A stretch of DNA of 64,000 nt from Notospermus geniculatus (Eukaryota > Nemertea > Pilidiophora > Heteronemertea > Lineidae): assembly GCA_002633025.1 (NCBI GenBank), contig NMRB01000217.1, forward strand, positions 351,981 through 415,980, written 5' to 3'. A program made the translations under genes and the position numbers. The notes under the pieces were generated by a model. The model made no database searches and had not been told where the DNA came from. It worked only from the letters and a program-made list of their open reading frames with translations. Positions 44,817 to 56,728 of the stretch are shown piece after piece. Numbering within the stretch: the stretch's first letter is position 1; the number at the start of each line of letters is the position of its first letter.

Positions 44817-45751
44817 CAGAAGTGAAGAGGGCGTTTGTTTCCAGAGGCATTATTAGCGACCGCCATATTGTGGAGCGAAATGCATTCTGGGAACCAGTTT
44901 GAGATCGGTGCGAGGTACGATGCGCCATCTGTCGTGACAATGCGGTAATTATAGTCTCGCGCAACCCAAACCCTCAATGCGAAGGAATTGGACATGCGTG
45001 CATCACTCGCCTGGCGCAGGGGACTGCGTCTTGATTAACTTCGATTGTCAGCTTCATGCGGCCTGCACGAACGCGAGTCCAGTTGAGGGGATGATTGTAA
45101 TGATATTTTTCCCTTTTGCCAATAAACATAAAGTCGTCTCCGAATTTTGTCTTTTACTTTGGGCCATATTCATAAAGGGTGTTTAGCCTAATCAGCGTAC
45201 AACTTCTGCATTACACAGGTTAAAGCTATTGTTCTGCCTTCTGTATGCTGCCTGATCTCTGGCATTTTACCCACAAGATAATCACACGCGTCTAACTTTC
45301 ATGCGTCTCAGTGTGGATGACAAAAGAAAGTGTTGGAGAAATTCTAGACAAGCCTGCTTGATCGTTTAACTTTTCCTTTGTGCTCTTGGACTTAAACGCA
45401 GGAATGTTGTACGCGTGTGATTATCCTATGGGTAAATGCCTCTGGTGAAGCACCATACAGACATCAGACAATAGTTTTCTAGGCCTATAACATGTGTAAT
45501 GCAGAACTTGTACGCTGATTAGGCTAAACACCCTTTATGAATACGGCCCATGTTTACTACAAACTGTCGTTTTTTTTGTGCGCTGTGTTGGATGCCTCCC
45601 TTTCGCCAATGCCCAACAAAAGATCGAGGAATCAGCCGCGACCTGAGAATGGGGGAGGTACTGATAAACCTATCTCTCCGTTTTTGAGTCTCCACGAAAC
45701 AATAAAAAAAGGCGGACACCCTTACATGAAGCGCGCCTCCTTTATTCTTTG
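44817..45751. other. Spacer between the two 5.75-kb blocks
   Basis: Begins where the blocks diverge. It contains a stretch (TAGTCTCGCGCAACCCAAAC, ATGCGTGCATCACTCGCC) related to 30995 and 35040 in the 3.56-kb units, a MITE (45161-45549) and no supported exon. Confidence 0.6.
45161..45549. mobile_element. Long-TIR MITE (GGGCCATATTCATAAAGGG)
   Basis: About 60-bp terminal inverted repeats: GGGCCATATTCATAAAGGGT, GTTTAGCCTAATCAGCGTAC at the left and the complement at the right (GTACGCTGATTAGGCTAAAC, ACCCTTTATGAATACGGCCC). No clear target duplication. Confidence 0.83.
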
Positions 45752-46139
45752 ACCTCTATTCTTTCATTTCAATCAGAGGAGAACCAAAGGTCTCCCCTTT
45801 CAAAAAAACGTCATTTGTTTTTCTGGTTTAAAAGACGGTCTGAACCGTCGTCGTCGAATTGTCAGCACGCCGCGTTCCGCATTCTAATTTATCACATTGG
45901 AACACTTTCTTGGTGTTGTTCTCAGATATTTAGTTCAGTCAAAGATGGCTGCCTGACTTGAGATTAATAAAAACTAGCGTCGATATACAGATATCGATAT
46001 CTGCAACAATCTTATTTATGTGTTTTTTAACTTGCGTTTTGAAAAAAATGATATCGATTTTATTGCTGTGTTGACGTAACTGCTGAACAGGTGCCTTTCG
46101 GGAGGATAATTATTGATTTTTCTTCCTTTTTTCCTGTAG

Positions 46140-48811
46140 GCTTCCACCGGTTTGTAAAGTTACCATCGAGTAAGTATGCAGCAGGGCCTTGGGATCAACG
46201 CCGTTTCACTGGCCCGTCTACAGGGTGTAACAAGAGCAGCTGGTCATGAATAACAGGCCCACCCTTATAGCAATGCCCTACATTCGTTCGAATTCGGGAA
46301 AATGTGCAGTGTACAATAGTTGATGGAGGATTTTCCGCAAGCCCCACCCCACCCCAAACTCCACTGTCCCCGCACCCACACGCCTGCCTATGATACTGAC
46401 CTAAAATGGCGAATACTGNCCCCCCCCCCCCCCCCGACCAAAAGAACACCTAGCTACGGCCCTGATATCATAGGCAGGGCTGGCATCAGTCCTAATGATG
46501 AACACGTTGGCCTCGTCACGGTGTGTAAACGCTGCGTTGCCACGACAACTGGATTTCGGTCAAATTCCTGTATCTTTCAGCCCTCAGAAGTGTCACGTTG
46601 GCTCGATCCTTGAGGATGTACCCTACGCAACCCATACCGAGAGGACAGAGATGTTTCCAAAGGGTCTACATGAGGGCAACGGTAAGCATGCAGAATTCGC
46701 CGAATGGATCAGCGATGTTCGTTCAGCCATTCTTGGCCCCAGTGCTTGCCTGCAGCTGATGACGGGCCGAGAGTGACCGGAGTGTTTCCGCCAGAGGGTA
46801 CTAAGGATACCCGCGAAGAGGAACAGAAAATGGCCATTTTCCTTAATTTCATGGGGTTTTTGTTGATTTTGAAGAAATTAGTACCCTCAAAAAAATTTCT
46901 GGCAGAGACCCTGGTCAATCTGAACGCGATCGTAGAGACGCTCCAAGCTCCAAACTTTCAATGCCCTTTTTGCCCCTCTCATTGAAACGTCCCCTTATGA
47001 AAATCTTCATTTTACCATGGTAATTTCGCGCGGTAAAGGTCATTTTACCATGGTATACATGTAATTGGCTTTCACCATGGTAAACCTTCTTTTACCGTGA
47101 ATCGGGTTTGTTCGGAGACAAACTCTCCTGCATGTCATGATGTCAATCATGAAGCCAGAAGTGGAGAGAGGCGACTGAACAGAGGTACTGGTTTCCTCCT
47201 ACATTATTGATTCCCACCTTGGAGGATACTGTCAGTATAATTCCTCCAAGTTCCCACCATTTTCTTTTTTCAGACGGCCTGACCAGCTTTCCTCTCGCCA
47301 AAGCTACGCGCGATGATCTCGCCGAGTACAGAAAGAAGCTCTATAATGCCTCGACATACGGGGTCACGTGGCCACGAGAGCAAGACCAGTGTAACGATGG
47401 CAACGGAGAATCTCAAACCATGCGAAGCAGTCTGAAGTTCCCACAGACTGCAAAAATTCCTCAAGTCAACCGGGCGGAGTCGTCCAGTTCGACTCGATCA
47501 AAGGATGGCTGTACGACGAAGAGGGTCCGTTTTGCCGACCAGGACAGCAGTTGTGTTGACGAACTACCGGTACGTCATGCACCGCGAGGTAGAGGGAGAA
47601 GGGTGGGAGGTTTGGCACCATGTTGGCCCCCGGCTGCTTATCTTCTAGACAAAACATTTCAAATAAAGGAAGACCTGGAGAGATTTCCCGTCAAAAAATC
47701 CAACAATTCCGATCAGGTTAAGCCTCTCCGTGACGTCACGGGCCAAGAAGATGCACCGGGTAAGCCTATCCTGTTTCCTGGAATAGAAAGGCCTACCGGA
47801 AAACAAAGTGAGCATCATTGTACTAGGTGTGGAGGAGGGAGGCGCCCATCGGAAATACCCAGTACATCCTGTGCCTGCTGCGACAAGGCTGGGAAACAGA
47901 ATTGCGGAACTGATGGCTACGGTATACCGCTGACCTGCGTGTGTAAACGATGGTCGACATTCGAAGACTGGAAGGAACGAATTCGACGTATAGGCCTATA
48001 CAAAACAATTAATACATCGACTTATGTTTGTGAAACACCACAACCGGATCTGCCACAAACTTTGAACGAAGACGCTGTGGAAGAAAAGGAAGGACAATCT
48101 GAAGGAGAGGTACCGGAAGACGTCACAGACGGCAACGCCTCAGCAGACGATAACGACGAGAGCGAAACCGATGATCGAGACGCCGAGGACCGTCAAGCAT
48201 CCGCATCCGTGTACACAGCCCATTTACGATTACCAAGACAACCGTTTCCGAGCAACCCCTTGTTTCAAAAGGCTGAAATTCAACCGATGCCCCTCCCGCC
48301 CATTCCGCTATCTGAGTGTCTCGTTCGGTGCGGTGACCGAATCCCGTGTCGACTCGGACTGAGTTTCAAGACAAAGGCTTCCGAACGGTAAGTCCGCGAC
48401 TTCTGGGCAAAAATTTCGATGCATAATGCCGGTGTAATGAAATCTAATGTTCCCGATACCAGATGTCCGCTTCTTTTGTTCAGGGGACATCTCGTGACAG
48501 AAGTTCCTGTCTGTTAGTGTCCGGCCTATTGTAGCTGACCCTTATTCCGTCAGAATCTTTTGTTGGGGGACATCTCATATCGGGGTACATGACATTCTAC
48601 TACACCGGTAGCAAAACCCTTTCAAGCTGTACCGGGTAGGCTACCATAATGGACGGATCGCCGGGAATCATATAGTAAAAGAGAAGTCTGGTGTCTTTTT
48701 TTCAGATTCTACGCAGTGCATCCGGATCCCATCCCTGACCTCAGACGTTCACACAATGAAAGGAAAAGATATTTCTTCTATGGATATCATGCGTCTGCAT
48801 TCAGAGGCTGA
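46140..48811 (+). CDS. Unrecognised gene, exons B-E, copy 2
   Basis: Exons 46140-46169, 46581-46681, 47274-48387, 48706-48811. Same phases and splice sites as copy 1. Exon D is one codon longer overall because of in-frame indels: RRPSEIPSTS against RRPSSTS, and AGKQN against AGPGEQN. All indels keep the frame and most substitutions are mild, which argues for selection or very recent origin. No exon A lies directly upstream in this copy, so it is 5'-incomplete in the window unless it uses a distant exon A. Confidence 0.68.
46990..47101. mobile_element. Short palindrome-rich insertion in copy 2
   Basis: Absent from copy 1 (which reads ACGTCGGGTTTG). Contains three TTTACCATGGTAA palindromes and a related CGCGCGGTAAAGG. 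Ends and target duplication are not clear. Confidence 0.6.
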
Positions 48812-49120
48812 AAACGCGGGAGAACATTCTGATATACATGTATATATGAAAGAGTGGCTTCAGACCCTCTTCCACTTCTCAACGCACTCATTTCACATTT
48901 TAGGCATAGGCCATTAATTACAGATTCCCCTTTGTTTTCCTCCTACTACTAATTCTTCTTTCCTTTCTTGTCACTGATTGAGAGAAAGGCCATTTTTCGA
49001 CATCCGGAGGAAGTTCGACAGCTGAGCGCCATAATAAGCCCACGATGGTATTGATGGAATATCTCTTTATGTACTGACAATATCGGGCAACTGCATCCTC
49101 TCAACACAGCATCCTGAAAT

Positions 49121-49257
49121 TAGGGAGTTTTCGCAATACAAAGCCCCCAAAACGCCAACGGGAACGTCTATCCTTTTGTTCGGTGGTCTCTTCGTAGCAT
49201 CGAACAAAGGGTTTGGTGTTCGCGTTGGCGTTTCGGGGGCTTTGCGAAAACTCCCTA
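49121..49257. mobile_element. Inverted-repeat MITE TAGGGAGTTTTCGCA
   Basis: TAGGGAGTTTTCGCAATACA and its near complement TTTGCGAAAACTCCCTA, with inner arms CCCCCAAAACGCCAACG. Missing from copy 1, where CCTGAAAATATCAGC is continuous (near 42290). Target duplication ambiguous (AT or TA). Confidence 0.85.
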
Positions 49258-49786
49258 ATATCAGCGCTCACACCCGACAATCGCACAGTTAGTATGCGAT
49301 GATGGAGGAGGGAGCAAGAGCGAGCTGTTTTTTCCCGCGAAACGTTCTCTTTGACATACAAATAAATGAGATGTTGCAGGGCCTAGTATCTGAACTGCAA
49401 CTTCACGGTGTGCCTACCTTTGCAACACAGCAGGCAGCACAGATACAGAAGACAAAACCCACGTGTCTTTTTAACGAACGAACCGCCGAAGACAGCGCCT
49501 CCAAGGAGTTCACGGTTTCTAACGAATCGGTCCACTTAGTTGGTCATGTGACGTGAAAATGGCGGCGCCCATGAAATAGATTGGGAAAGCCATAGTGCAC
49601 TGTAAATCAACATTTTCACGCCCCAAACTTCTGTCATTACACTAATTGACACGAATGATAATCAAAAACATACATAGATGTAAGCCAAATGTGAATTTTA
49701 CCAAAGAAACTCTTCTTACACGCAGAGACTAGAGTAGAGAGGATCTAACTGGTGGAGGGGGGAGTCATCGCCCATCGGGCTGTTAT

Positions 49787-50409
49787 CAGCTAGGACTTTA
49801 GGCCCGATCGGGCACAATCGCCAACTTGGGACATATCGCTCGATTGGGTCACAATTGCCAATAATTGCCACTGATTGCATGTCCCGATTGAGTCATATTG
49901 CCAGATCGAGTCACGACGAGTGGCGATAAAAATGATAAATATATTTTTCCGTTTGAGCATTAATCTACGCATTTGCGCATGTCCACATGTGCATTTTATT
50001 GACGATATAGACACATCCTTTCAGGAAAAATAAAACCAGGTCGAAATAAATGAAATTAACAGAAAACTACGTGAATTAAGGTCAATATACACTCTTTCCA
50101 TACCATAATCTACCATACTTTGCAAAATTGCCAAAACTGTGAAATAGTAAATTATCTGGGTTTAATTTTCCTGAAAACAATGTATCTATACCTTCATTAA
50201 AATGCACATGTGGACATGCGCAAATGCGTAGATTAATGCTCAAACGGAAAAATATATTTATCATTTTTATCGCCACTCGTCGTGACTCGATCTGGCAATA
50301 TGACTCAATCGGGACATGCAATCAGTGGCAATTATTGGCAATTGTGACCCAATCGAGCGATATGTCCCAAGTTGGCGATTGTGCCCGATCGGGCCTAAAG
50401 TCCTAGCTG
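49787..50409. mobile_element. CAG...CTG long-TIR element, TSD GTTAT
   Basis: About 230-bp inverted repeats starting CAGCTAGGACTTTAGGCCCG and ending CGGGCCTAAAGTCCTAGCTG. GTTAT at 49782-49786 and 50410-50414; empty site GGGTTGTTATAGGC near 43217. The central 150 bp is unique and non-coding; the mirrored open frames on the arms are artefacts of the palindrome. Confidence 0.92.
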
Positions 50410-50997
50410 GTTATAGGCTAACTAAATCATGAAATACTATCACCAGTCCACGGTGTATTGGAGGCTTTTTTCTGATACACACTACCGGTATGTATATATT
50501 TAGAACATAGTGTGTATCAGAAAAAATTAGAACGCATAGATATATTATAGTGCAGTGATGACCTAGAGAGACGCTAGAATTGGCGACATTGTTACAAAGG
50601 CCTAGGCCTAGTGGCGAGGCCTATAGATAGATGTGTACCGAATTTTGTGACCCATGTTTACGAGTGACGTGATGTCGTAGTGCATCGAACACATGCTGAT
50701 GCATTGCGACGTCATCACGCCACCGTGATGGTCCACAATTTATGGTATGGTACATGACTATAGTGCTGCATCCAGTGGCTAAAACCTGCAATCAATGATG
50801 CATTTTGTTTGAATCATGATGAAGGGTCTTGATTTAATGAAGTGGTGCGATCTTTGATATAAGACAACTTGATTTTGACAGTTCAATTCAAAAGGTAACT
50901 GGATGCCTCTATCAGAAGAAGCTGATTTTGAATTTGAAATAAATGTTTGATAAAATTGCCAAATTGCTAAAACAAATTTTTACTGCTTTCCCAGCTC

Positions 50998-51346
50998 TCA
51001 GGAATGCCGCAGATGAAAAGAAAAATTGGAGCTTTCAGGTGCCTATGCGCCAGCAGGAGCCTCCATGAAACATGGTCAATTGCATCTAACGGGCGGCTAC
51101 TGCATACGTCAAAGATATCAAGGAAAGTACAGAGATTTCTGAATAAACTTTGCGGGAAGGAAGAGTTGACAGGGCGCCATTTCTGTGTGCACTGTATAGA
51201 GGAGGTACAATCCAGATACCCAGAAGAGACTTGCACAGAAAGGCAGCCAGGAAAAACTGGTGGTGATCAGGCAAAAAGGCGGTCCGAAGGAACAGAAGCT
51301 TTGCTGGCAAAAAGGCAGCATCTGTCTGAAGAATATTGTTTCAGAA
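50998..51346 (+). CDS. Conserved candidate exon with CxxC, copy 2
   Basis: Second copy of the frame at 44258. Tyr to Cys and Gly to Arg changes; same acceptor and donor. It lies 400 bases upstream of HDHD2 on the same strand, but phase and sequence give no reason to join them. Confidence 0.38.
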
Positions 51347-51750
51347 GTAAGCATATCCCAGCTGAGTAAAAAATTAGCTTTTTATCAAGATAAACTTTAA
51401 ACGCTTAATATTGAGAAATAGTTCAACAAGTTACAAGTTTAGGATGAGGCTTGCTTGGATGACAGGCAGGGTTGCGTCCACTTTGTCACAGATTTTAGCA
51501 ACACAATGCAAATGTTAGCAATGTCGCTAATTCTAACTTGGTCCCTGGTCAGTTGGTTCATCATGTCATACTCTTCCCTTAAGCATCTAGAGGGGCTGTG
51601 AGTAAGGTGCAGGGTGAGGGCTAAAACGGAAGGTAATACTAGGCCTCTACCAATCTTAAATCAAGTCTCCTAACATGCCCCAAATTTAGAAAAGATTGAG
51701 ATGACTGGAATGCTGACAACTCATCAGTCTATAATTCATAATTACTAGAC

Positions 51751-54515
51751 ATGAGTGGATGGAGGAAGATGAAGGTGGAAGCATTGTTGATTGACCTGAG
51801 TGGTACCATCCACATTGAAGACACTGTGATACCTGGTTCTGTGGAGAATTTACAGAGGTAAATCAAAATCAGTGGTTAGGCCTAAGCTTTGAAGAATATA
51901 CCTAGATAAAACAAGTACAGTATCCTTTCCATGAAGAGGAAATCACTCTAGGACTAGGGAGTATTGAGCAGATTGTGGACTCTCTGGGAAGACACCTCTG
52001 TCAGTCAGTGGACATCTCTGAGTCTTTCCTTGATCAAGGACATCCATTGGAATGATTCCTCCTGATAGATTCCTACTCAGGACACCACTCCAGACTGACA
52101 GTCGCCCATCAAAATTGCATTTTGACTGTTTTGTTTTGAGAATCTTCTTAGTTTTACTAAGGCTATCAGTCTTTAACCTGTTGACTGGGTACGGCGTACT
52201 ATTACGTCATTACGAAATCCAGGGAACCCCGAAAACACCCGAGGATCTCAACTTGCGTAAGGCGTAATAGTACGCCTTGCAAGGAAATGGTGCTTCACAG
52301 TGCGTAGGACGTTGTATTACGTCTGGAACCTTATGTATCAAATGCTCTTTTGGGAAATTTTTTTCTAAGAAAGAAAAATTTTACAAAAATTAAATACACA
52401 GTTAACGGGTTAACAAGTTAAAGACACTTCAAAATTTACATGCACAGAGTGATGTATTGCCTACTGAATACAACCAGTTTTTAATTGATGTGAATAGGAT
52501 GTGAAGTTTTTCTGATGACCAGCATTTCAATATTCCAGATTAAGGAACACAAACATAAAATTGAAATTCGTTACTAATACTACCAAGGAATCAAAAAGGG
52601 CACTTCACGAAAGGTTAGAAAGATTAGGATTCGGAATTAAAAAAGAGGAAATCTTCACCTCACTGACTGCTGCACGACAGCTCGTCGAACGAAAACAAGT
52701 CAGGCCAATGTTGTTTCTTGAAGACAGTGCAAAGGAGGATTTTGAAGGTAAGATAGTCTTTGTTTGAATGAGAACTTCTACGTACCGATCTCCTCAGACT
52801 CAGCATGCTCAAAGGATAGGGTTGTACTGCATTCAAATCTGTTTGCATCGGGGCCAATGCCAAAGAAAAGATTATTGGCCCTGATAAGTATGGAAGCTAC
52901 TCGTAGTCCTCACTTGCCCTTGCAAAGGCAGAAGGGACAAGGGGCCATGGCTTACTGTCCCATGGACGTGAAGAGTCAGGAGGCTGGATTCACACCCGGG
53001 ACTTGATGCTTGCTAAACGGACATGATAACCACTATGTTATCAGGGCCAGAATCATCTCCTTCACTAGTTTCATCATACATGTATGTACATCAATACAGG
53101 TATGACTCTGAATCATTACATCATTGGAACATTTTTTGACTGCAACTCCTCCATTCAGACACTAGTCTCTTCTCTGTATCCATTTCTCTTTCTTTAGGTA
53201 TCAACACTGAGGATCCAAACGCTGTTCTCATCGGCTTAGCTCCATCACTCTTTAACTATGAACCGCTCAACGAAGCCTTCAGGTTAGTCAGAAGCAAAAT
53301 TGAGAAGGAATACCTGGCAACGATGGCAAGTATGAGGGTTTGGATGCAGGCTCTGCCATCCTCAATATCAGCATTCGTTGCAATATAGGAGACAACGGAA
53401 GTCTGGCTGGTGTCAACTGGATATTGTGCCAAGGTGACAATTACTGAGCCCACCTGATTGAGTCAACCGTCTCCCTCGTGCATCGGCCGCATATGTATCC
53501 CTTGGAAGCACAGACATCTCCCCCACAAGTTAGTCTGAATCACGACAGATGTGATTTTATTTGCAGGCTACTCATCAATGGGGCTGATTTGATAGCCATA
53601 CATAAAGCCAGGTATTACAAAACAAAGACAGGACTCAATTTGGGGCCAGGTAGGTTGTTCTATTCATGATCATTCAATTTGCATCAAAAAAGTACTTGTT
53701 CAAATACGGGCACCGGAGGTGAACTGTTGAGAGGGGTAAGGTGAAGAAGTCTGGAAGATCTCCTTCAACGCTGGTCTTAGCCTAGTGGGCTGGGGAATTT
53801 TACGAGTCATTTGACACATGAAATGTATCAATAAAGATTGGTCAAATAAGTTTCTGTTCTTGTTTTACAGGGATGTTCGTGACTGGCCTGGAATCTGTCA
53901 CGGACAAGAAAGCCGAAGTTGTTGGGAAACCAGGGAAGACGTTCTTCCTGGAGGCACTGAAAGATTTGGATTGTAAACCAGAAAATACGATCATGATTGG
54001 TGATGTGAGTAGCTACGACCAAGTTTGACACTGAAATGAATGGCTACTGTACTGAGTGAGTGATCGTGATTGGAGTGAATGAAGTTTTTAACTTGACATG
54101 GAGTTAAAATATCAACCTCTAAATTGGACCTATTGACCACTATGTTCGAATCCCTCGCAAGTTGTTTCAACCAGTCGACCAAGTTTTCATATTTATTTTG
54201 CAGGATGCCCGTGATGATGTTGTTGGAGCAATGGAAGCTGGAATGAAGGGAATTCTTGTACAGACAGGTAAATTTAATATCTTGGAGACAAATGAATTGC
54301 CTGATGGCATATGACCAAACGGAACAGCAAAATGCTGCTAACGTGGCTGATTACTGGGAGAAGATGCTGAATAAAGAGAGGGTTAAAATATCACATTTTT
54401 CTCTGCAGGTAAATACAGAGAAGGGGATGAACAGAAGTTTTCAAAGCGACCTCTTACGACCATCAAGGACTTCCCCGCTGCTGTTGACTTCATCCTTAAC
54501 TTAGGAGAAAGCTGA
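51751..54515 (+). CDS. HDHD2: HDHD2, HAD-family hydrolase, seven exons, complete
   Basis: Exons 51751-51857, 52539-52747, 53198-53282, 53567-53649, 53871-54004, 54204-54267, 54409-54515. All GT-AG, phases 2,1,2,1,0,1, giving 262 residues (human 259). The start [20 protein letters not shown] holds HAD motif I with DLSGT, where the usual second Asp is Ser as in human HDHD2. Motif II lies in [11 protein letters not shown], then [29 protein letters not shown], the motif III Lys in [14 protein letters not shown] and motif IV MIGDDARDDV. The end is [10 protein letters not shown]...[12 protein letters not shown]. Predicted Mg-dependent phosphatase-like protein of unknown physiological substrate, cytosolic. 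The second in-frame ATG (MKVEALL) is an alternative start. Confidence 0.96.
52985..53052 (-). mobile_element. tRNA-derived SINE head
   Basis: Minus strand reads GGCCCTGATAACATAGTGGT (A-box TAACATAGTGG) and later CCCGGGTGTGAATCCAGCC (B-box GGTGTGAATCC). It lies in HDHD2 intron 2 and is missing from the second HDHD2 copy. Its SINE body probably extends to about 52900 (GGACAGTAAGCCATGGCCCC on the minus strand). I do not call it a functional tRNA because the arms are imperfect and a SINE-like body follows. Confidence 0.65.
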
Positions 54516-55116
54516 TGAAGGGTGCAAAAGCTGATGAAGGGTGCAATTAAGAATCTCATTAACGAACTACAGTGTGTTCAAATCAATTTGTTACCAAATT
54601 TTTTTAGATGTGTCTTTAATGTACCAACTGGTACATGTCAGAATTAGGCAAAAGGACCAAACGAAATGCACAACAGATTTCGATTGCACTTTAATTACAG
54701 GTATGAATACATGGATAAAAATAGACATTTGTCACCTTGTGTAAGAGATTTTTATAAAATTTTCCTCGTCAAACTTGGACTGTGACAAGAGACGAGACAT
54801 ACATCATGATTAAAAGTATCAAAACTAAATAACCGGATGGAGATCTGAATATATGTACATCACAATTTTGCATTTTTGTTTGTAAGTCAACTAGTGAAGT
54901 GGATACTGATAAGGTAACCAATTTCAAGGGGAACCTATAATATGATTCATTAAAGAATGTGTAAGAAATATACTGGTACTAAAATAAATGTATCACACAA
55001 GAATACTCAAATAAATATCTCTTCAATATGGAATAACTTGAAATATAGACGGAATACAACCCAGAAAGACACTCTCAGCAGTTTGCTCATACCAAGGCTA
55101 TCGTAATCTCTGTTAT

Positions 55117-56056
55117 CATACCTCAAAGCAACGTTGACCAATCACAGCGCGTCATTCACCGTCACGTGTCCATGCGATAATTTTTACTATTCCATGGCTA
55201 TATTTCACGGCATACCCAGTGCCCTATTTTAACCCCTTGAACCCCGGTGGCCTAAATTTAGCTGCATCTATACCCCAGCCTCCCGCCGCGAAATGTACAA
55301 AAATGTATAATGACTTGAAAAACATTCATTTTTTGACATAAATGTGCATTATTTGGTATCAGAATGAAGGTAAAAGCTTCCCCCACCCTGCTATAACCAT
55401 TATTTCTGTCTACATTCAATACCCAGCCTCTGCCACATGCTCAAAGTGGCCTCCAGCACTGCCATGACCCCTATGTGTAGAGCAGGGTACTGACTGGTCT
55501 CTATGCTGTCTGCACTGATCATGATGACAATCTACGAAAACATCCCCATCAAACTTGCTTTTCAAGTCATATTCAGCCCCCAAATCATCACTATTCAAAC
55601 TCCTTTCATCATTATTGATCATCTCATCTAAGACCTGATAAAAAGTAACCCACCTCCAGCTTGATTTTGGCGAAAATTCCATGGAAATCAGTGAAGAAAA
55701 TCACAGATAATGTAAGCTGAGGACTTCTGCCGAACGCCTGATAGTACAGCGCTTCTGATTGGCCGATATTTTCAATGCATTAGCTATTACTGAATAGGGG
55801 ACTCCTGAGGCCGGTTTTCCGGCCACTGGGGTATATGACGAACTGAGTCAGGCCGGTAAACCGGCCAGTGGGGTTCTTTGGGTTAACGAAGTTGAGGTAT
55901 GATAAAATAAATATTGCACGACAAGCCATGGAATAGTCAAAATTATTCAACGGTGAAAAAGATTATTTCACTCAGCTGCGCCTCGTGAAATAATCTTTTT
56001 CACCGTTGAATAATTTTGACTATTCCATGGCTTGTCGTGCAATATTTATATATTAT
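55117..56056. mobile_element. 940-bp composite insertion downstream of HDHD2, TSD TTAT
   Basis: Absent from the second HDHD2 copy, which reads CTCTGTTATTTTATCAC (63783). TTAT flanks it (55113-55116, 56053-56056). It includes an inverted pair TATCATACCTCAA / TTGAGGTATGATA (55115-55127 and 55889-55903) and a nearly perfect 140-bp hairpin (55907-56050) with arms GCACGACAAGCCATGGAATA and GGTGAAAAAGATTATTTCAC. It seems to be nested from two elements. Confidence 0.85.
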
Positions 56057-56129
56057 TTTATCACTTTATGTTGTACTTGTCAATAAATTGGTAACAATTT
56101 TGGGATGTGAAACAAGAAACCCAAATGGC

Positions 56130-56700
56130 AAGGTATGTTTCTGCTACAGATTTGTTGCACCTCTGTATAACATTCAGGAATATGATATATGATATCTGTC
56201 ATGTCACAACAGATCTGTGTCCTGCAGATCCTACATGGTCTCAAGAACATGCCCAGCATAGGCAACTGTCGTGCAAGAAGAGCTCCGTGCCTGGCACATC
56301 CTATTGCCATGCCACAAGAGCTCCAAGCCTGGCGTACCTTAGGCCGACTTTACATCGGATGACACGCGACACGAACACGCAGGCGAACAAAGGTTTCATG
56401 GGGATGAATCCTTTGTGAAGCCATTGTTCGCCTGCATGTTCGTGTCGCGTGTCATCCGATGTAGTCAGCCTTACTGGCATGCTACACGAGCTCCATGCAC
56501 GGCACATCCTATTGCCATGCCACAAGAGCTCCGTGCCTGGCATATATTCTACTGCAACAACTCCATGTCTAGCACGTCCTGCTGCCACGCCAGAAGAGCC
56601 CCATGCCCGGCATATCCTACTGCCATCCACACGGGTTCTGTGCCCTTTAGATCATTCTGCAATGCCACAAGAGCTCTGCCCTGAGCTCCGTAGAAAAGTC
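56130..56700. repeat. Minisatellite with phrase GCTCCGTGCCTGGCACATCC, interrupted by a MITE
   Basis: Roughly 45-bp units (GAGCTCCATGCACGGCACAT, CCTATTGCCATGCCACAAGA) recur about ten times between 56250 and 56690, degenerate. It lies just downstream of the TIR gene stop codon. Confidence 0.75.
56342..56470. mobile_element. PIF/Harbinger-like MITE, TSD TTA
   Basis: GGCCGACTTTACATCGGATG and CATCCGATGTAGTCAGCC ends, inner arms GACACGAACACGCAGGCGAAC and complement; TTA at 56339-56341 and 56471-56473. Inserted in the minisatellite. Confidence 0.83.
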
Positions 56701-56728
56701 CGATTTAAAGGAAGACAACCACAATGGA

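Larger units (their letters stand above)
45752..51568. repeat. 5.75-kb block, copy 2
   Basis: See 39118-44816. A single N at 46419 next to a poly(C) run. The block ends 180 bases before the HDHD2 start codon. Confidence 0.93.

Noticed and set aside
49790-50406. Two identical 60-74-residue proteins in opposite orientation
   Set aside because: They are the arms of the long inverted repeat of one transposon.
52985-53052. Functional tRNA gene
   Set aside because: A- and B-box-like words are present, but the stems are imperfect and a SINE-like body follows; it is also absent from the other HDHD2 copy.
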